A DNA stretch of 64,000 nt from Patiria miniata (taxonomy: Eukaryota; Echinodermata; Asteroidea; Valvatida; Asterinidae), in the NCBI RefSeq assembly GCF_015706575.1, contig NW_024037057.1:2065501-2129500 (forward strand), written 5' to 3'. The stretch's first letter is position 1, and every line of letters begins with the position of its first letter. Below the pieces are notes generated by a model. That model saw only the letters and a list, made by a program, of their open reading frames with translations. It was not told the origin of the DNA and searched no databases. Position numbers and translations under genes: made by a program. Below, piece after piece: positions 36,101 through 42,100 of the stretch.

Positions 36101-39100
36101 CATGTTCCAGCACAGGCAGGCCAACAAGCACCACCTCCGCCAAGACAGCAGAAAGCAGATACCACCTTCAAACTCCAGAAGGCTACGAACAACCAACCAA
36201 CAAACCGACAAAGCCAAAGTGAAGAAGTCATTCAAGGTCTCATCTATAAGGTCGAACAGCTAACCAGAACCGTTGAGTCCTTGGCGTCTAGACCTTACTC
36301 TCCTTCAAACCAGCCGATGTATCCTCAACAGCCTACTGACAGGAATGTCTTCGTCTGTCACCGCTGTGGCCAAGAGGGACACATAGCCCGTGGATGTCGG
36401 AACCTTCCGTTAAACTTCCAGGGGCCCCGGTCGGACGGCAAACCGGAGGCCAAGAGTCAAGCCCGAAAGTGACAACACATCTCAATTCTCCTTCAGACAG
36501 TAGACAAAACGCAGCCTCGAATTTTCAAGTGATTGGCCCAAATAATGAAGATACCGTAGAGATCAACGGGGTACCACATCGAGCACTGATTGACTCCGGC
36601 TCGCAAATATCATCTATCACAGAGGACCTATGGAGAGGACATCCACTACTTTCTGATGTCAGTCTATCTTCAGCAGACATTAAGATAGAGGGTGCCAGCG
36701 GTCAAGAAGTCCCCTACTTGGGAATTCTTCCCGTCTCCGTCACTATTCTTGGTATCACCTATGATGACGTACCGGTCTTCGTGGTCCCCTCCGACAGCTA
36801 TCGCCAGCATGTTCCTGTGTTAATAGGCACGAACGTAATAAGAGTAACGAAGAAAGACCAGCATCATACAAGAGGAGACAACTTCATGGAAGAGCTGAAG
36901 ACAGAAAACACTGCATGACACACTGCATACATCAACACAGCAACGCTCGACCAGGATGACCAGTCTGGTAGAATGGGCTACGCCAAGTACGTCGGCCGCT
37001 CCCCCCGGAAGATAAAACCAGGTGCTGAGGTCGACATAATTTGCCAAGCCCCTCCGAGCCCAACAGGTCGTCCATATACTGCCTTAGTGGAAGGTCTCCC
37101 AAACAGCTCATCCAGTCTGAGAATCGGCCACCTTTTAGCTGATGTTGGTCAGGGCAGAAGGGTTCCAGTGAGGATGTGCAACATATCCGTCAAGCCGATC
37201 ATCATCCCGAGAAATTGCCGAATTGCTCAAGTCTCGTCAGTTCTTCATGTGGAGGAGAATAAAGGTTCTGCGGAGGAACCACTGTCTTCTTCACTTCATC
37301 CAAATGAAGGGTTCATGCGTGCTTACATGAAGAACAAGGGAGTTACTGAAAAGCTGACTAGCCTTATACCTTCACTCGACCTTTCAGAGTCTACTTTTGA
37401 CAACGAAGCCCAGAAGAAGCAAGTTCTCCATCTCCTTCAGAAATACAAAGATGTATTTTCTGCAGATTCTCTTGATTTAGGCCGAACCACTACCGTGAAG
37501 CATACGATACCACTGATGGACGAGCATCCTTTCAGACTTCCTCATCGGAGAATACCACCTCTCCAGTACCAAGCTGTGAAAGAGCAACTTGGGAAGATGG
37601 AAGAAGCAGAAGTCATCCGCCGCAGCAACAGTCCATACGCCTCACCAATGGTTATCGTCCACAAGAAGGATGGGTCACTACGAGTCTGCATCGATTACCG
37701 CCAACTGAACAGCAGAACCATCCGTGATGCATACCCTCTCCCTCGCATTGAAGAGGCTTTAGACGCTCTGGGCAATGCCAAATTCTTCACAACGTTAGAC
37801 CTTACATCTGGCTATTGGCAAGTCGAGGTAGAAGAGCGAGACAAGGCGAAAACAGCATTTACCACTCCGATGGGCCTCTTTGAGTGCAACCGGATGCCTT
37901 TTGGTCTTCAGAATGCCCCAGCCACCTTCCAGCGGTTGATGCAAACCTGTCTAGGAGACCAGAATTATTCCACTGTGCTGTTACACCTCGACGACATCAT
38001 CGTCTTCTCCTCGACATTCGAAGAGCACATCCAACGGTTGGAGAAGGTGTTTTCCTGCTTGCGACAACACGGCTTGAAGTTGAAGCCTTCCAAATGCCAT
38101 CTCCTTCAAAAACAGGTAACGTACCTCGGCCATATAGTGTCTGCAGCAGGAATAGCAACCGATCCTGACAAAATCTCGCAAGTCAAGGACTGGAAGACAC
38201 CTTGCAACCGCAAGGAACTCCTTCGGTTCCTGGGCTTCACGGGATATTATAGACGATACATCAAGGGCTACTCTAACATCGTGTCACCACTATACAAACT
38301 CACAGCTGGAGACCCACGACGAAGGAAGAAGGGCAAGAGCAAACAGTCTACGTCAGTCCCTCCATTCACATGGACAGATGAATGCCAGAAGTCTTTCGAA
38401 GTCCTGAGAGATCTGATGACGTCAGCCCCAATACTTGCATTTGCTGACTACACTAAGCCATTTCTCCTTCAAACTGACGCCTGCGGAACTGGTCTTGGCG
38501 CCATTCTAAGCCAGATCCAAGATGGTCAAGAGAGAATAGTTGCTTACGCCAGCAGAGGTTTGACTCCAGCAGAAACTCGCTACCCCGCTCACAAGCTTGA
38601 ATTTCTCGCCTTAAAATGGGCTGTCACTGACAAGTTTCGCGATTATCTGCTGGGCAACAAATTCACTGTATGGACGGACAACAATCCTCTCCTGTATGTT
38701 ACTACTACAGCTAAGCTTGACGCCACGGGTCAACGTTGGGTCGCTGCCCTTTCTCAGTTTGAGTTTATCATCAAGTATAAGCCAGGGAAAAGTAACTCTG
38801 CAGCAGATGCGCTGTCCAGAAAACCCCAACCAGAATCGTCAGCCTCTACATCTTCCTCTCGAAATGAAGCTGTAACGATCCCATGCGACATCGTCCAGGC
38901 GATATGTGGAGGTCATCCTCTTTCTTCACATCCCTACATAGAAGCCCCATCGTCAGCCGCCCAGTGTCAGGCAGTGACTCGTCAGCAAGCAAGGCTTCCT
39001 TCAACAATGAAAATCCAGACCAACGAGAACGAGCTCCCCGGACTGTCACAGAAACAACTAGCGCTCTCCCAGCGTGACGACCCCAACATCTCCAGGGTGA

Positions 39101-42100
39101 TCTATCTTCTTGAGAAAGGTCGAAGACCAGACTCACACGAACGACAACAACACCCGAATTCCCTCCCCTACTTCAGAGAATACGACAAGCTAGAGATGAA
39201 AGACAACATTCTACATCGCGCACGAAAGACAGCAGAAGGAAGCATTTCACATCAGCTAGTTCTTCCAGAATGCTACAGAAAAACCGCCATTACTGGTCTC
39301 CATGACGACATCGGCCACCTTGGCTGCGATAGAACCCTAGAAATGGTCCGAAGAAGGTTTTTTTGGCCAGGGATGGCTCGAGATGTCAGGATTCACTGTC
39401 TTCAATGCAAACGATTCTGCCTTCGCAAAACATCTCAGTCCAAAGTCAGAGCGCCATTGGTCTCCATCGTTACAAGTGAACCGCTAGAGCTGGTGTGCAT
39501 AGACTACCTGAAGTTAGAGCGCTGTAAAGGTGGCTACGAAAACATCCTTGTAGTCACAGACCACTTTACAAAATATGCACAAGCCTTCCCCACCCTGGAC
39601 CAGAAAGCTGAAACGGTAGCAAAGGTTTTGTGGGAGAACTTCATCCAGCACTATGGATTTCCGGCAAGAATCCACGCCGACCAAGGTCGAAACTTCGAGG
39701 GGCAAGTCATCCAAGAACTCTGCAAAATTTCTGGAATCAAGAAAAATTGCACGACCCCCTACCATCCTCAAGGCAACGGACAGACCGAGCGTTTTAACCA
39801 TACGCTGTTAAACATGCTTGGAACGCTCGACACCAGCCAAAAGAAGAACTGGAAACAGTATGTAGGAGCTATGGCACACGCCTACAACGCTACGCGCCAT
39901 GACACTACAGGATACCCTCCGTTCCTGCTGATGTTTGGTCGTCACCCCAACCTTCCAATAGATCTCATGTTTGGAATTGGCAGCACCGATGACGACACAT
40001 CCCACGACTACGACGACTATGTGCAGAACTTGAAACGGCGTTTGACCTCTTCATACGAGACAGCCAGTAACTTCGCAAAACAGGCCAAACTCAAACAAAA
40101 ACGCATATACGACAGCAAAACACGCGATGCCCCTCTACAACCAGGTGACCGTGTCCTAGTGCAGAACAAACACATCCAGGGAACTCAGAAGTTAGCGAAC
40201 AGATGGGAAGACAGCCCCTACATCATCGTCTCCAAGCTAGAGAACCTCCCAGTCTCTCTCCATCGAAACCTGCTCACGCCATGTATGTTCCTCCCGGTAG
40301 AAGATGACATGGAAGAGCCCAACGTAGTCAAAATCGAAGAGCCCATGCATCCAAAAGTTGAAACCAAGGCAGTCCCAGAAAAAGATGAACAGACAGAAAG
40401 ATGCGACAAGGAGAAAAAGACCGAAGTCAACACTATGGCCGATGATGGTGAAATTATCTTTCTTCCGGTTCGAATAGAACCAGAACCTTCTCCTTCAGAA
40501 AGTCATCCACAATCTCCATCGAATGGTCCCTCTTTCTGTCATTCATCGGAATCTCCTTCAAATGCTTACTCTGTGGCTCCGTCATTGAACTCTTCATCAA
40601 ATGCTCAACCTGTTTCTGATTCTCCATCAGGGTATTTATCAAACTCTCCGTCAGAGCATCGTCCCGAGTCCTATCAGTCTCCTTCTGGACAGTTGACATA
40701 TTCGTTCGACTCCAGCTTACCTGATGCGGCTGAATCTCCTTCTCTACACACTCCTCAGCCAGTTGCAACTGATGTTTCTAGACCAAAGAGAGTCAGGAAA
40801 CAAGTTGACCGACTGACCTACGACTTTTTAGGTCAAACCAAAGAGCAGCATGCTAGTGGTAACTCCCACCAAGCAACAGTTGAGAGAGGAAAAGCTTTGT
40901 TGGCCAAATGGAAAAGTTCTGAAATGGCCACAAGCAGGAAAAAGGCTACTCATATCTTACGTGTTCATTCATATTTTATTAAGCCTTTTCTACGATTTAT
41001 AGTGCATTTTCGTGGTTAGCAATACTTCGTTTTCTTGGACTTGTGGTATAGATTGTTACGATTTATTCCTTATTCTTAGACTTACAAATTAGCTTAATCC
41101 TTAATGATATAGTCCTAAACGGGAGTTGTAATAATATTCTTGTAGTTTTTTGGCAAGAGACTGGGTGTGTTTTAAGGTATCGTTTTGTAATTAGTCTTAA
41201 AACGGACGTAGCCGCAAGATGGCGGCTATCGCCGATCTTTTGGCGGGAATCGCCATTTTGGTTTAAATGATTTATATTTGTCATGCTTTAGCCATCCCTT
41301 TGATATTTCACTTTAGTAATTATTGTTTAGCATTTGCTTTCAATTACTTGGCTAAATCGTCCATGGAGACATATTTTACTTTTAGATACTTTTTATAATT
41401 TGTCATGTAAATATTTATTTAAGCACTCCATCTTCTGTATTTGAAGAGACAACATTAGATTTACTCTTCTCTTCACTTTACAGGAATAAAACAACAGAGA
41501 TAACAGAATTTGCTTCAGCCGTTCCTCATTCCCATTTCGACACCGATCCCCCCGGTGTCACATGATTATGAACCCTGGTCCAAAAATGTGAAACAAAATG
41601 GCGACGTCACCATTTCGTCATCAGGTACCACATTGGACGCGATTAAAGTCAGATTTTGTTTCTATTTGAATTATGACTCTACAAGTGACCAGAGTATCGT
41701 TCTCAGTATTTGCAATCACTTGGACATCTCTAGTTATGTTGGCAATTAGTTATAAATGACAGTAAATTGACATATTTTGAACACAAATCGCTTGAAATTT
41801 GATAAGTTATGACAAGTAATATTTTGAATTCCCAGGCACAAGGCCGCTTGACCTTTATGACCGGTGTTTCAGGAAGTGCAAGGAACATTGAACTATACTG
41901 ACAAACAATGTATGCAAGTGTTGAGTAAGGAATGCCAAATACAAAAACACATATTGTTTAATTTAAAAACCATTCGTCAAAATGTCACCAAATTGCCTAT
42001 AGATATTCTTTCAATTTGTAACAAATGATTTTACTTGAAAGGCTGTTTTTGGGTCCTTTTTCTGTGTAATAATAATGTAGTGCGACGTCTTTTACGAGGC

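Larger units (their letters stand above)
32519..41562 (+). mobile_element. Ty3/gypsy LTR retrotransposon, nearly whole
   Basis: Long repeats at both ends, termini TGTGAC...GTCACA, and a 4-bp direct repeat TGAT outside them (32515-32518, 41563-41566). Inside are gag with a CCHC knuckle, a protease block, and pol in the order reverse transcriptase, RNase H, integrase, the Ty3/gypsy order. It looks nearly whole, with perhaps one visible break. By eye the shared terminal repeats differ at about four of 618 positions, so the insertion is young. It is antisense to gene 1 and lies in its intron 2. Confidence 0.93.
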
